DNA from: Anastrepha obliqua
Taxonomy: Eukaryota > Arthropoda > Insecta > Diptera > Tephritidae
NCBI RefSeq assembly: GCF_027943255.1
Contig: NC_072895.1
Coordinates: forward strand, 72,356,001 to 72,420,000
Length of the DNA stretch: 64,000 nt
Reading direction: 5' to 3'
This document shows positions 1-12,264 of the stretch, one piece after another; within the stretch, counting starts at the first letter, position 1; every line of letters starts with the position of its first letter. The position numbers and the translations under genes were made by a program. The notes beneath the pieces are model-generated. The model saw nothing but the letters and a program-made list of their open reading frames with translations. It did not search any database and was not told where the DNA came from.

Positions 1-3000
1 TGAAAAACATCAAGAATTTACCAAACAAAATTCACCGAGTAAATTTAGTCATTAAATTATTTTCAAGAAAAGTAAGAGCAGAGAGTGTCAGTCTCTCTGT
101 CTGCTTGTTAGCAACACGTACCTATATATGTCCCCGCATAGCCATTCGTTTGTATTAATGGATATCCAAAAATATTTTGGAAGTATTTGAAAGAATTGTT
201 TTCAGTAGGAATCAACTTTGATGTTAAATAATTTTTTCATAATTTAAACTGTTTTAGTGGCCTCCAAATATTTGGTTTTCGTAATTTTATTTTAATATTT
301 TTTTTTTTATATTTATTTATGTGTTTTAGGTTAAGTTCTACAGCCTTTGTATAGGAAATTGTTTTGCTTTTCTTAATATAAAAAGTAACATGGTCTAAAA
401 ATTGGGAAAAATTTTCAAAAAATCGGGTAGAACGTGCTTTGTTCACAAATGTCTGAAAAAATATTGCAAAAAGTGTGCGCAGACTTTTCTGTGTTGGCTA
501 TATTCGCGAAACAACCTCTCATCACTCGTGTTTTGAAGCTAACTATATACTCATTAAAAAGTAATTTCTGTAACACGTGTAAAAAAATACATTTTGAATA
601 TTTTAGAAACTCAAAAGCGAAAATTTTCCAAAAGCACGTTTATATTTGCATACAAGTTAAGAAGACAAATCCAAATTGTACTGTAATGATACTTTCCAGA
701 AGAAAAGCACACACAAAATTTTGATTTTTGATTAATTAACTTCTTATTGATAATAATTTAAGCGGAAATGTGTATATATATTTAGTTGGTAAATTTGATA
801 TTTTGCTTAATATGACTTCAAAGCAAAATGAAACAGTCTTGCCATTCGGAAATAAGTGCCGAAGGCCTGCTTCATGGCATTTGTAAATTATAATGAAAAA
901 AAGGCACACATTTTGTTGATGTGTTACCATATAATTTCGAATCGCAATTTTTTGTGAATTGTTTAAGTTAAAATTTTAAAATATACTGTACAAAAAATTC
1001 TGGTATCCTTTTAGAAATCTTTGTATTCAACGAACTTCCGATACTACAAAAATGAACACTAAAGTACAAATCTTTTTATCATAGTTTTCACTCGACACTC
1101 GGTTATTCAACCACCGGCGAACTACATTTATTTATTTCTGTACTCACCACTCTCATTCTTCGAAAATTTCAATGATATTCCTTGTATATTTTTCTACAAA
1201 TATCCACAGTTAAGCACTGGATAAATGGCAAAAAACAAAAAAGTTAATAAAAATCCTTTTTTTCAAATATTCAGCAAATTCAACACACCAAACGTATTGT
1301 ACTCCACGGCTGCACTTGGAATATTTTATTGTTGTATTTTTTTCTTTGTCTTTATTCCACACTTTGTTTCACTCAAATTCAGTTTTTACTGCTTCGCTGT
1401 GGGGATCCTGTCCAAGCCTTATCCTGCCACTACTACTTCCACCCTCTATCCTCTTTAGGCTAATGAAAAAATGTCGTTTGGAGCCGCACACTTTGACTCC
1501 GATCTATTGTTCGCAATGATATGCTGTCAGTAACAAAAATTCTCCGCCTTTTATACTTGCTTCATCTATTAAATGTTTGGCGCCAAATTGAAAATTGCAA
1601 ATGCACTCGCAAACACAAAACACAAACACACGGACGTACTCACACACCAGCTTGTCTAATAGTAGCACATTGCGCCGGCGCAACAACACGAAGCATGTAA
1701 CAGTGTTGCCAACATTGCAAATAATTCTGCCAGCACATTTGTCTCGCCGAACGTCATTGCAAATTTTTACTACAACACCGGCCTCAGTAATATTTTAAAA
1801 AACGCTGCTTACGGTTATACTCTGTGCATATGTAGTAATAAGAATAGTAATAGCAATACTTAGTAGAAACAGTGGCAGCATCATCAACTTATTCACGAAG
1901 GGTTGAGTTGAGCATCGTTTGCATTGAGATGAGCAATAGAAAGAGCAAAAAAAGGCAAAAAATCGATGGTACTGGTTGCAATACCGGCTGAGCTACACAA
2001 ACACCGGCTGACGAGAATCTACCGCAAAAGCGTTTGCTACTGCAGCATAGAGAACACGCGCTCCCGACGTCATCATTGTGCAGCGATTGTTACTATGACG
2101 CCTTTTGTTAGCAACCAACGGTGCAACAGCTACACCCACAGGCAAAACGAACAGTGGAGCAGTATGTATGAGGAAGGTGAGAAGTTTAGGTGAGAAGTTT
2201 AGGAAGAATTTTGCATCGGGAAATAAATCAGAAAATTGTAGTTATTAAGAGACAGGAGTTGGGCTAAAATAAAAATGCAAATGCCCTCCTTGCTCTGAGG
2301 TATAACCCGTTGTAGGACAACTTTTTATATTAAGGTAATAGAGAAATGAGGGTCCATTTAAGTGAGTTTGTTTCATAACTCCCCTTTTTGTAGAAATACT
2401 TTTATATTTTCCAATCTAAAGCTTAATTACTTCCGATTAAATGATAGCAATTTCGCCTTCAAAATGATCAAAAATAGCGACATCCTTATCAATTCGTTAT
2501 TGATAATCTTTTATTAAAGCTAATAAATTCACCGTCAATCACTATCTAAATGCCTGAATTGAAATATATAATTTTGTTGAGGTATTATTATTATTTTTTT
2601 TTTTCTAAAACACCTCACTGCAGTGCGCTTCTTCATAATAATTCAGCGACCAAATTGCAATATCCGCAAGAGACTAACTTACACTCATACAGTCGCAAAG
2701 TAAAGACACGATCCCTCAAGCAATATATCAGAACAGCCAAATTGCATACTTTCCGATTCCTGCATTTTTTTATCTATGGAAAATTCAATAAATTTTATAT
2801 GAATCACCAGAGCCAAAACAACAACAATCAATTCGCTATGTAACTCAGGCTGATAGTGCAATACTCTCAGCTATGCTGCCAGCAACCGGCATAATGATAG
2901 TGCAACTTACAACGTGCAGGGCCTAATGCTCAGACTCACCACCACAACCCGGTCATGTCGACTGGAAAATACAATGAGCTCATAATTTTACATATTTACT

Positions 3001-3966
3001 AGTAGACTTCGGTTGTGCCTTTCTTTAAATTGCTCTTTACTTTGTTTTTGCTTGTGTTTTGTTGCTTTTTCCCTTTCATTTAATGAATTTGGAGTTGTCA
3101 AATTTTGAAAAAACTTTTGTTACAAAAATTTACCAAAATCATTTTGTTGTCAATAAAATTGTTAACCGCCACAGTGTGGATGACACATGCGCAGAACTCC
3201 ATGGTGGTAATTTAATTTTCAGAAATTTTCTTTAATTTAAATTTAAATTTAAATTTTTTATGGCTGGTACATATGTATGCCTGAATGTACACATATTTGC
3301 GCAAGGAAACACTTATTAAGTATGTAGAATTGATGTATGACGAGCTTTCAAAGCGCTACTAGTATTGAGAAGAAACTACTTAATTATGCTCGTAAATAGA
3401 TTTAATTTTATCTCATTCCTGAGCGCTGGAAACACTTTTCTTCTTCTTCGCTTTTAAAATAGTTTTGTAAGTCTCAACAACTAATTAACAACTCACTATT
3501 GGAGAAAATACATATGTCAGTGTGAATTGCATTATATTTTTCAGATCATCACATAACTGATTTTGAGGAAAGTTAGCTTCTGACGAGGTTTTGAAAGAAG
3601 TTGAATTTTGATTTGAATTTCGCTTCATGAGTAAATAGACTTCTTTTTTAATTGAAAAAAAAGTATTATTTGAATATCAAGCACTTATGAGTTTTTAACA
3701 TTCGGCACTGCAACAGAGCAACCAGCAAATCTCTATGTGAAGTGTCCAAAATTCAGTCACCGGGAAAGTCGTAGAACAAATTCGAATTAGTGTGCTTTTG
3801 AAAAAAAATGAGCGAATAACAAGAAAATATTTACTATTACCCCGTCCGACTTGAGCACGAGAGTGTTATAATTTTGTAAACATAACTGTTTTAACAGCAT
3901 AGAAGAATGCAGATAGGTAGAGACATATGTACAGTGTAGGTCATATAACATTTGAAACTACTGATA
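1..3966. other. Gene-free AT-rich DNA
   Basis: No open frame here resembles a protein I recognise. Most of it is low-complexity AT-rich sequence with homopolymer runs. A stretch around 1580-2170 is less AT-rich and contains CpG-containing words such as TGCGCCGGCGCAA near 1670; it could be a regulatory region or a 5' exon of a gene outside the window, but I see no splice or coding signal that proves this. Confidence 0.6.
3231..3258. repeat. (TTTAAA)n short tandem repeat
   Basis: About four consecutive TTTAAA-like units are visible. It is a simple repeat with no evident role. Confidence 0.8.
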
Positions 3967-5251
3967 ATGGGTGATTTTTTAGCTATTATCTTTTTAAACA
4001 GTTGGTTTAAACAGCTGACGCATGTTTCGTGTTTTGTTTCACTGTCAAACATCTTCAGTTTTGTCTATAATTTAACCATGAATCGTCTTACAAACAAACA
4101 ACGCTTGCAAATCATTGAATTTTCTTATAAAAATTGCGTGTTCTGTTAAGAAAGTTTTTCGCGCGCTTCTTCCATTTTATGGTCAGTTTAATCGACCCAC
4201 TGAAGCGCCTATTCGAGCTATTGTGACTAAATTTAAACCCAAATTTACATTATTGGACATCAAACCACCAACACGCTTACGTAGAGTGCGAACTGAAGAA
4301 AATATCGCAGCTGTATCGGCCGGTGTTAATGATGACCATCAATTATCGATTCGTCATCGTTCGCAGCAATTGTGCCTCTGTTACTCAACAACGTGGAAAA
4401 TTTTGCGAAAGGATTTAGGTGTGAAGCCTTGCAAAATACAGCTCGTGGCAGAATGGAAGCTGAACGACCTACCGCAATGCAGTTTGAATGGGCTCATGGA
4501 AAGTTGGCCGACGATTTTTTATCGAAAAATTGTGTTCAGCGACGAAGCTCATTTTTGGATCAATGGGCAGAATTGTCGATTTTGGAGTGAAGTTCAGCCA
4601 GAAGAATTGCAAGAGCTACCAATGTATCAAAGGTCACAGTTTGGTGCGCTTTATGGGCTGGAGGTATCATTGGGCCGTACTTCTTCAAAGATGCTGCGAA
4701 TCGTAACGTAACTGTGAATGGTGAGCGCTACCGTGAAATGGTATCCAACTTTTTTTGCCCAAAATGCAAGAGCTTGACTTCGTGTCATGTGGTTTCAGCA
4801 AGACGGTGCCACATGCCATATAGCACGCGTAACAATGGACTTGTTGAGAGGCGAGTTCGGTGAACATTTTATTTCACGTTCGCGGCCTGTCAATTGGCCA
4901 CCCAGATCGTGCGATATAACAACTTAAGATTACTTTTTGTGGGTCTATGTTAAAGCTCATGTCTATTCTGACAAGCTTGCTTCAATTAACGCATTGGAAA
5001 ACAACATTAAAGCATTTTCTATGTATTTATAAGTGAGATACCGGCCGGACCATTGGAAAGAGTATGCCAAAATTGGACTAAGCGGATGGACTATTTGAAG
5101 CGCAGTCGCGGTCAACATTTGCATAAAATAATCTTCAAACATTAAATTATATGGACTGTACTATCGATTCAAATAAAATTTCATGCATTTTTCTGAATTT
5201 TACTTGTCTTTTTTTGGAAAACTTTCCTATAGCTCTTAAAAAATCACACGT
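3967..5251 (+). mobile_element. DD41D (rosa-type) mariner, near full length
   Basis: The element is 1285 bp and flanked by TA on both sides (3965-3966 and 5252-5253), the normal mariner target duplication. The left end reads ATGGGTGATTTTTTA and the right end, reverse-complemented, reads ACGTGTGATTTTTTA, so the terminal repeats are recognisable but diverged. Inside is one broken transposase frame on the plus strand. Spacing of the catalytic residues (41 residues between the second and third Asp) assigns it to the DD41D group known from tephritid flies. A related copy lies on the minus strand at 59075-59730. Confidence 0.85.
4078..5145 (+). pseudogene. Broken DD41D mariner transposase
   Basis: Translation begins MNRLTNKQRLQIIEF, typical of the N-terminal helix-turn-helix of this family, and runs through LLPFYGQFNRPTEAPIRAIV, RRVRTEENIAAV and LRKDLGVKP (the second DNA-binding half). 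The first catalytic motif is visible as IVFSDEAHFW, the second as WFQQDGATCH, and the third lies in the CDITT-stop-DYFLW segment, where a stop replaces the usual Leu or similar residue. Frameshifts occur near 4130, 4630, 4760 and 5020. A normal member has about 340-350 codons; this copy cannot make an enzyme. It ends near 5145, in the same place as the usual C-terminus (IIFKH). Confidence 0.85.
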
Positions 5252-5913
5252 TATAACTTTATAATAAAAAAAATGTATTTGCTAACCATAAGGTACCATC
5301 CATGTCTTCTTGAAAAAAAGCTTCATAAAAATAAGTTGGTTAGTCCCTTTTTTCAAATACTTTAAAAGCATAAAACAGAAACAAAAATTATACGGTTTAT
5401 AAAAAGTACACTAAACGACTTTATTTTTGGTTTTCTTAATTTTTGTCCCGCTGAAAAAATGCTCAAACTGTGCTTAATACGGCAAATATGCCGGAGTCAG
5501 ATAAAATGTTTAGCCTGAAGGCCATAGAAATATGATATTTACTATACATACTTAATGTAACGAAGGACCAATATATTTCTTAAAGTTTAAACAAGAAATG
5601 CTATATTCGAAGAAAAATAAACTTATTTCTTACACATCATTTTATTTTAGCTAGATGCATTTCATCAAAAGATTTTCTAAATTCTCGAAGCTCTCAAAAT
5701 AACAATTTATTTAACCGATGAACTCTTCATTCGTTTCAAATCTCTTATTTTCACGAAAAAGAAATTTTTCCGCGCCAAATGCGGAAAGCGATTGAACATC
5801 GCTAAATATAATATTTCCAACTTCACACTTCCACTTCTGAGCAAATAATGCATTCTTTTTGTGGATAGCCTTTTCATATCTAAATAATTATCACTGATAA
5901 ATGTGAGAAGCTG
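5252..5913. other. Gene-free AT-rich DNA
   Basis: I see no coding sequence, terminal repeats or RNA gene in this stretch. Confidence 0.5.
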
Positions 5914-6112
5914 CCAATAGGCAGTAGCCTAGCCAAGTGGGTGTGTAACAGACTATCATTCGGTATGTCTGAGTACAATAGCCACTGTGAGTTCTAATAG
6001 CGAGGCAGTGGCAATCTTCCGAGTGTAAGCCTGCATAGAAAAAGCTTCTCATGAAAACCATCCACTGTTCAGAATCGGTATAAAAATGTTGTAGGACAAC
6101 GTCAAAAACGAA
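5914..6112 (+). mobile_element. Decayed tRNA-derived SINE copy
   Basis: The order of motifs matches the full-length SINE at 46191-46507: a promoter-like head (AGCCAAGTGGGTGTGTAA), ATCATTCGGTATG, then TAATAGCGAGGCAGTGGCAA, AAAAAGCTTCTCATGAAAA and a GTAGGACAACGTCAAAA stretch. Each block has many substitutions. The copy is old and its B box is not intact. Confidence 0.65.
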
Positions 6113-7245
6113 CATGACAGTTGATTAGCATAAAAAACTATGTTTGAGTTTTTTCGAATTAAACGAATGATCCTTGGAAATAAGGATTTATTTATCTTTG
6201 AATCACTTCTTATGACAATGAGTATTTTTTATTTTTGTTGTGTTTATTTTTATTGTAGTAGTTTAATGTAGTTATAGTGGTGAAAATTAATAATTAAAAA
6301 TGTTAAAACTGAGAAGTTTTAAATAAAGGTGAAAAAATTGAGTAATTTTTCAGATATTTCAAATATTTTAAATTTTATTAGCCCATTTTGGACCAAACAT
6401 TAATTTTTTTTAACATCTAAACTCTCGATTTTGCATCTTCTATAAAGAAACTTTGACATCTGGCTAATTTTATGCTCCGAAGGATGATCTTCAAAATTTT
6501 CATATTAATTGGGTTAGGGTAAACTGCAAAGTAACTATGATTATTTTAGTAAAGAAAAAATATTTGTATATAAAGTCGTGGTCGAAATATCGCGTTCAAA
6601 ATGTATGCAAGATAAGAGGTACAGAACTTCACGAATGTAATATTATTACCTATGTCACAAAATGAGTGCTGAACCCTTACATCGCACATTAAGTGAAATG
6701 ACCGTTTTTGCTGTGCAAAATTGATAATAATGAAAGTGCCGTTTTAATTATTTTGTTATTGTTTTTTAATTAGAAATACTTCAAAACATAGGTGCGGGGA
6801 TTTTATTTTCACTTAATAAAAAATACCGTTACACAGGCACGCGTCAAAATCAATCGACGTTATTCTTCGTATAAATTTGTTTGCGAGTTCAGCAGTGCTT
6901 GGTGAACTTTGAGTCCGCGTTTCTCGAATTGTGTTGAAAATAATTCATTAGTGTAAAATGGAAAATAAAGAGACATCTAAGTATAAATATGTATTTAATT
7001 AAAACGCTTTACATTTATGTTGCTATATTTGTAAATAACTTATTAGCCTACATAACCTTGAAGTGATATCAGTTATCTTCCACATTGACTTTATGGAAGC
7101 CTATAAAATTTTGACCCCATTTGACCTATTTCAAATTAAAAAAAATAGATGGAATGTTATTTAATGAATTTATTTCAAATTGCGATTTTTGCGTTTGAAG
7201 AGTAATTCCACTTTTCTTTAGGCATCCTCGGTATAAAAAAACGAT
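6113..7245. other. Gene-free AT-rich DNA upstream of a relic
   Basis: No gene is visible. The last 400 bases may include the 5' untranslated part of the relic that follows, but no terminal repeat was found to mark its edge. Confidence 0.45.
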
Positions 7246-8218
7246 ATGTTTGAAATATGGCGAAAAGAACGTTCACAAAAAGAAAAATTTGATGTCATTT
7301 TTAATAATGTTCTTGGAAAAATTAAGAAAATTAATATTTCTGATGAAATGAAGAAGGGTTCAATGCATAAACTAAATTTTTTTACTGTAAAATTAACGCA
7401 AAAGTGGTAAAAATGGATCAAAATCATGTGTGGCTAAATTCGGAGTTAAAGTTGGTGGTAAGAAGCATTCCCACAAAGCAACTAATACCAGTAACTAAGA
7501 AAATTAAAAGGGAATCCAAGAGTAGTACAATGGAGTTAATTAATGTCTGAGTGCTGCACTTGCTAGTTGCCCCGACAAAAAAACAAAACAAACAAAAAAA
7601 AAAACAAAATACCATTGTTGGTCCGCGTGTGCCATTCAGCGAAAAATCAGAATTTGGCATAAGTAAAGAAGCCGCAGACCTTCCAAGTGAGAAAACTGAT
7701 ACTAATCTTCTTTTTCGTGCAGCAGCAACATCGACTCGTTAGAAAGGGGATACCGATTTGGCTGCAATCCTAAAAAAATGTATGGAAAGCCCATCAAGGC
7801 CATGAAAAAAGCGAAAGATGTGTATTCAATCTACCAAATCGCCAATTCAACTTTCTGCAGATGAGGCTTTAGCTTTTCTTCTTGAAAATAATTTTTCAAA
7901 AGGGCAGTACAACGCAATACGCTACGAAAATAAGTTAAAAAACTATGACATTTATCCACACTAAATTCAAATGCCGGCCTCAGGGTATAGAAGCAAATGA
8001 GACTCTTGTAAAAGTTTCGCTGCAAGCTATTTTAGAGCATACTGCTGAAAAAAATTGCTGAGATGCAAAAGCGCAAACCTTCCACACTTCCTTCAGAAGT
8101 AATTGAACTATTATGTTGCGAAGAATTTAATCTTAACAACCAAGACGATGAAATTAATGAAAGTGAAGATGTCATACTTAATTTAAATTTACAAAATGAA
8201 TTATATTTAAGTAATTAA
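7246..8218 (+). pseudogene. Degenerate transposase-like relic of a multicopy family
   Basis: Several blocks in one order and on one strand read like a broken long protein. They are MFEIWRKERSQKEKFDVIFN (7246), WLNSELKLVVRS (7430), GPRVPFSEKSEFGISKEAA (7620), KGDTDLAAILKKCMESPSRP (7745), SADEALAFLLENNFSKGQYN (7850), KFKCRPQGIEANETLVKVSL (7965), QAILEHTAEK, and a final acidic tail ending at a stop at 8218. Stops and frameshifts separate them, for example after YDIYPH near 7963 and after HTAEKNC near 8060. The arrangement (GRP-type linker, LSxxQYxxIR-like helix, CRPxGI...ET...VSLQ..L.HTA) matches from memory a family of multicopy, transposase-like proteins in arthropods and cnidarians; I cannot name it with certainty. 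A retroposon-like tail sequence (7554-7583) interrupts it. Confidence 0.55.
7554..7583 (+). repeat. Retroposon-tail-like sequence with A-rich 3' end
   Basis: The 30-base word CTGCACTTGCTAGTTGCCCC followed by GAC and an A run recurs at 19799-19828 with one mismatch. Here it is followed by about 30 bases of A-rich sequence with scattered C. It lies inside the transposase-like relic and breaks its reading frame, which suggests an insertion of the 3' end of a retroposon. Confidence 0.5.
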
Positions 8219-8778
8219 TAATGTTTTCTATAAATAAAAAAATAATTAATGAATTGTCACGTTAACATTAATGGTTGCAAAATGGTTTATTTTAATTTAT
8301 GGTCGTTAATGGGTTAAATTCCATTTTTGTTTTCTAAGATTTATTCTTACTAGTGAATTTCTGAATAGTTTTGGTTTGAATATCAAGCTTGCTAGTTGTA
8401 ATTAATTTTGCACAGAAAAAGTAGTCATTTGGCCTATAGTGCGTCGTTAAAAAAATTAAGTTTCCAGAATAATAATTTTGGTTTTAATTGTCAATTTGCT
8501 CCTCATCTTTTGTTGATTTTAAAACATAGACTTTTTCCACCTGAGAAATTTTCAAACAACAGTAAAATAGTTTTTTCTTTTCCGCCTTTTTCCGAATCTA
8601 CAAAAGGTGATATCAGTAGAACAGCTGATTTATTCTCCTCGGCATACAAATGTTAATAATATGTTTTTTGATTATATATTTTATTGTTTACATTATTATT
8701 GTTAAACATTTTGTTTACTTTACATTATACTTGTAGAATATACACGCCACTTTTCGTTTTTGGTACTACCGTGATCAC
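8219..8778. other. Gene-free AT-rich DNA
   Basis: I see nothing here beyond AT-rich sequence. Confidence 0.5.
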
Positions 8779-9082
8779 TATATATATGTATATATAATTG
8801 GCGCGTACACCCTTTATGGGTATTTGGCCTAGCTCCTCCTCCTATTTGTGGTGTGCGTCTTGATGTTTTTCCACAAATGGAGGGACCTACAGTTTCAAGC
8901 CGACTCCGAACGGCAGATATTTTTATGAGGAGCTTTTTCATGGCAGAAATACACTCGGAGGTTTGCAATTACCTGCCGAGGGGCGACCGCTATTAGTAAA
9001 ATGTTTTTCTTACTTTTGGTGTTTCACCGAGATTCGAACCTACGTTCTCTCTGTGAATTCCAATTCGGCTACGGCAGCCGCC
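8779..9082 (-). mobile_element. tRNA-derived SINE
   Basis: Read on the minus strand, it starts GGCGGCTGCCGTAGCCGAAT (A-box region), continues AATTCACAGAGAGAACGTAG, and has an intact B-box-like word GGTTCGAATCTCGG. Next come the body blocks TAATAGCGGTCGCCCCTCGG, CATGAAAAAGCTCCTCATAA and GACGCACACCACAAATAGG, and it ends in a (TA)n tail at 8779-8796. Compared with the 46191 copy it lacks about 20 bases between the A and B boxes. The tRNA-like head with split polymerase III promoter is the hallmark of tRNA-derived SINEs. Confidence 0.85.
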
Positions 9083-10865
9083 TTGTTTTATATCATGCCA
9101 AAAATTGTATGATACGATTACGATTATAAAAAGTGTTTTGTTTTGATATGGATGAATTGGCTTAGATTAACAAAAATTATATGTATATGGGAAAAACCAG
9201 AAACAAGGCTACTGCAAAAAAGTATGAAAGCGAATTTATAACCCCAACACCACGCCCTTTCGAATTCGATTTACAATATCGCAATATTATTAAATTTTAA
9301 GGATATTAACGAATTGGCCTGATTATAAATTAATTTAATTTATTTATTTCTTTTTTCAACTTTATCTTCACATTCACTTTTTCACATTTCGTGTTGCTTT
9401 GATGGCACTCGTCACACCTAAAAAAATATTATAAAGTTTGGTATAAAAATATAATTTCTGAATTTAAATTAATAAATTTGCAGCATTTAGTATCCCAATC
9501 AAAACTTTTATACATTCTTTTAATTGAAAGATTTTAATTGAAAATCGTCCAAAGCATAACAATTGAAAGTGCGGTGACGTAAATAACTTATGTAACAAAA
9601 TGCTATCTACTTTTGCATGAGAAACTGTAATTTATAATCTCCCGAAAGAGTAAATGCTCTGATTGTGATCGGTGTGCCATTAAAGAATTTTAGAATTTTG
9701 GCATTTTCTGTTGGCTTTTGGCTGTTGGCTGTTGACTGTTCACTGGCATTTGAAAAATCAAAAATTCCGCACAACGACAGCCATTTCATTCCAAAGCATT
9801 AATTTTTTGCAATTTTATTTGTTTTTGTTTTTGCTTTTCTTTTTGTCATTTACTATTTGAATCGGAGTAGATTGCAGTGGACGTGCGCATAGGCGCGCAA
9901 GTTTTTCCACGACAATGTGCAACAAGTTGTTGTTGATTTAATTTCACAGTTGGTCGATTTCAAAAAGTAGGTGACAAAACTAAGTGAAAGATAGCGGAAT
10001 TAAATAAGAACAAAGGTATAACAGAAATGAAGAGAAGTGTTCTAGTGGCCACAGATCAGCAGAGTGAAAATATTTATTTAAGAATCAAACCATATATATT
10101 AGAAACAGGAGTATGTGCAGAATTTATAGATTTTTTCTATAAAAACAGACAAACATAAGCGCATACGCAAGCGGATTTGTGGAGCAAATAAGACTTTTAA
10201 AAATAGGAAGAGCACATTTTTTCTGCAAAACTAATTTATTTAACACCGGTGTGCATTGTTGAAAGGTATGTCGAAAATCTGTCTTTCCTTGGTAAATGAA
10301 TTTTCCGAAAACATAAAACTTGCACGACGCTAGTGCAAATGTCCCATCAATATAGAACAAACTGCGGTTTTTGATATTCCCAATTCCTATCCAATGCATT
10401 TTTAACCCGCTTTCACCACTCACGAACTCTATCACGAAATAAACCAAAAACTCGGATTTTGGAGTTGAAGCATGGATTTAAAAAAATGCATTTGCACCGT
10501 AAATGAAAAATTTCAACAAGCAAATTGGTTGATTTTTTATACACAGCAATATTGTTCATTACAAAATAACTAATCTAAAGAATTGCTGCCAAATTGTAAC
10601 TGTATGAAAATAATTTTTGACAACAAAATTATTTTTCCGCGTTTTATTTATCAGACAAGACAACTAGAAATCTTAGTTATACAGGTAAACCCTTGAAAAT
10701 ATGTACTTATAAGTAAATATATATGAAAAACCTAAATTATTTATATTTTTACCGAGAGTAGGAGGTGAAATAAGAGCGGGGCTCGGAACAAGATAAAATA
10801 CCGGCGGAGCAAGAGCAGAGAGATGAAAGCACAGCTTTTGCTCCGAAACTCCGGGTAAAAGACAA
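9083..10865. other. Gene-free AT-rich DNA with one curious ORF
   Basis: No recognised gene. The 107-codon frame at 10124-10447 is listed separately as a weak candidate. The rest is AT-rich noncoding sequence. Confidence 0.5.
10124..10447 (-). other. Unrecognised 107-codon ORF with DGTF motif
   Basis: The frame encodes MVYFVIEFVSGESGLKMHWI followed by a SLFYIDGTFALASCKFYVFG segment. The DGTF word is reminiscent of the first catalytic block of MULE-type transposases, where an Asp sits in a DGTF context, but the rest does not clearly match. The frame starts with a plain ATG, and I found neither terminal repeats nor a continuation. It may be chance in AT-rich DNA or a decayed transposase fragment. 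Confidence 0.2.
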
Positions 10866-11008
10866 ATAGCACGCACACCCTTTGTTTGGTGTAAGGGGGG
10901 GTACTCCTCCAATTAGCGGTATGTGTCTTCATATTTATCCAGAAATTGCGAAACCTGCGGGAGATAGTTGTCCATAAGAAAGTTTTATATGGCAGAAGTG
11001 GTTTGTTA
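10866..11008 (-). mobile_element. Decayed SINE 3' half
   Basis: On the plus strand the segment reads GCACACCCTTTGTTTGGTGT, CTCCTCCAATTAGCGGT, GTGTCTTCAT, AGAAATTGCGAAACCTGCGG and TTTTATATGGCAGAAGTGGT. This is the order of the minus-strand body of the SINE at 8779-9082, with heavy divergence. The tRNA-like head is missing. Confidence 0.6.
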
Positions 11009-11833
11009 CCTTTTTAAAAAGTGTATACCGTTCTTGCTTGTTCGGTACAAATTTTGCTGTCGAATTTCCGCTGAGCTGTCGTTCTGATATTTGGAAAGCA
11101 CTCATTTATGGCCCAATTGGTCCAGCCTTCAAAATGATGTTTGCTAGCCAAATGGAATTAAATAGATTAAATAGATTGCGCTGTAATATAGACAATTGAT
11201 TAATCCGCACGTTAGCACATCAGGTAAAAATTAATTGGAAGAATTTCCTACTTAGTTTTAAATATAATTTCTTTAAGTTTTCCATCAAAATTCTATTAAC
11301 AAATTAGTTTCATAGCGTATTATAAATTTTCAGGGCAATCAATATGAATTTGGGTAAGTAAAATATAATCTCTATGCTGGCCTACGAGAAACCATTTTAT
11401 AACTTCTAGTTTATTTTAAAAATGTTTTATACTAAATTCTTTAAATATATATTTTTATTGGCCCGTGTCAGTTTATTTGAAACCAGTTCAGATGCAAAGA
11501 TTTCAATCCTGATCGAATGAACAACACTAATTATAACACAAACTAAAAGCACAGGTATAGTTAAAACCTATTACCCATAATGGAGCCCAACATAGTTGTC
11601 CTAAGGATTAACCTTTGACTTTACAAAATTGGAAAAGATTTTTATGTGTTTATGATTTTAGTATTATATATTTTATATTTATATAATATGAATAAGAATA
11701 TTTCCTTGTTCTTAGTTCCTTATACTGAAGCTTTTCTAGATTTTTAATCTGACTCGTCGTCCCCCCAATCGAAAATGAGTTCTCGTGAAATCGCTTTTCA
11801 TATGCAACATACACAACTTTTTGAAATAAAATA
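11009..11833. other. Gene-free AT-rich DNA
   Basis: No coding or repeat feature was recognised in this stretch. Confidence 0.5.
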
Positions 11834-12264
11834 CGAGGGTCATTTGAAAAGTCCGTGTAAAGTCAAAGAGGTGGCACTAATGACGCGTACCGTGTTTTGT
11901 TAGAAGGATCTCTTGGAAAAACACACACCAAGATTCAGCCAGATCGGTATATTTCTTTGTGTTTGGCACTCATTTGAATAGAGAAAGTCGACTGATTGTA
12001 GTGATTGCGATTGTCGTCGTAAAATTAATGGAAATAACGTTCTAACTTGTTTCATTTACCCCGCTATTTTCCAGACTGCGTGCTATTTTTTTAGATTTTA
12101 TTCAAACGAGGAGTTGACGAAACGTATGGCTATTTTTCAGACTCCTATTACTTTGAAGTGATTAACAAACTAGAACAGCGTTGGACGGACTGTATTAGCC
12201 TAAAAGGAGACAAAGACTAATAAAATAGTTTTTATTTTAGCATGGGCTTTTCAAAAGGCCCTCG
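11834..12264 (+). mobile_element. Internally deleted mariner, 431 bp
   Basis: The ends are CGAGGGTCATTTGAAAAGTC and, reverse-complemented, CGAGGGCCTTTTGAAAAGCC, flanked by TA at 11832-11833 and 12265-12266. The interior keeps only the C-terminal tail of a mariner transposase: YFSDSYYFEVINKLEQRW then TDCISLKGDKD and a stop near 12220. This corresponds to the usual FxxGIxxLxxRWxKCIxxxGDY ending. The catalytic domain is absent, so the copy is non-autonomous, the kind produced by interrupted gap repair. Confidence 0.8.

Noticed and set aside
8779..9082. Possible true tRNA gene
   Set aside because: The A and B boxes belong to the repeated SINE, with its common body and (TA)n tail; there is no closed acceptor stem.
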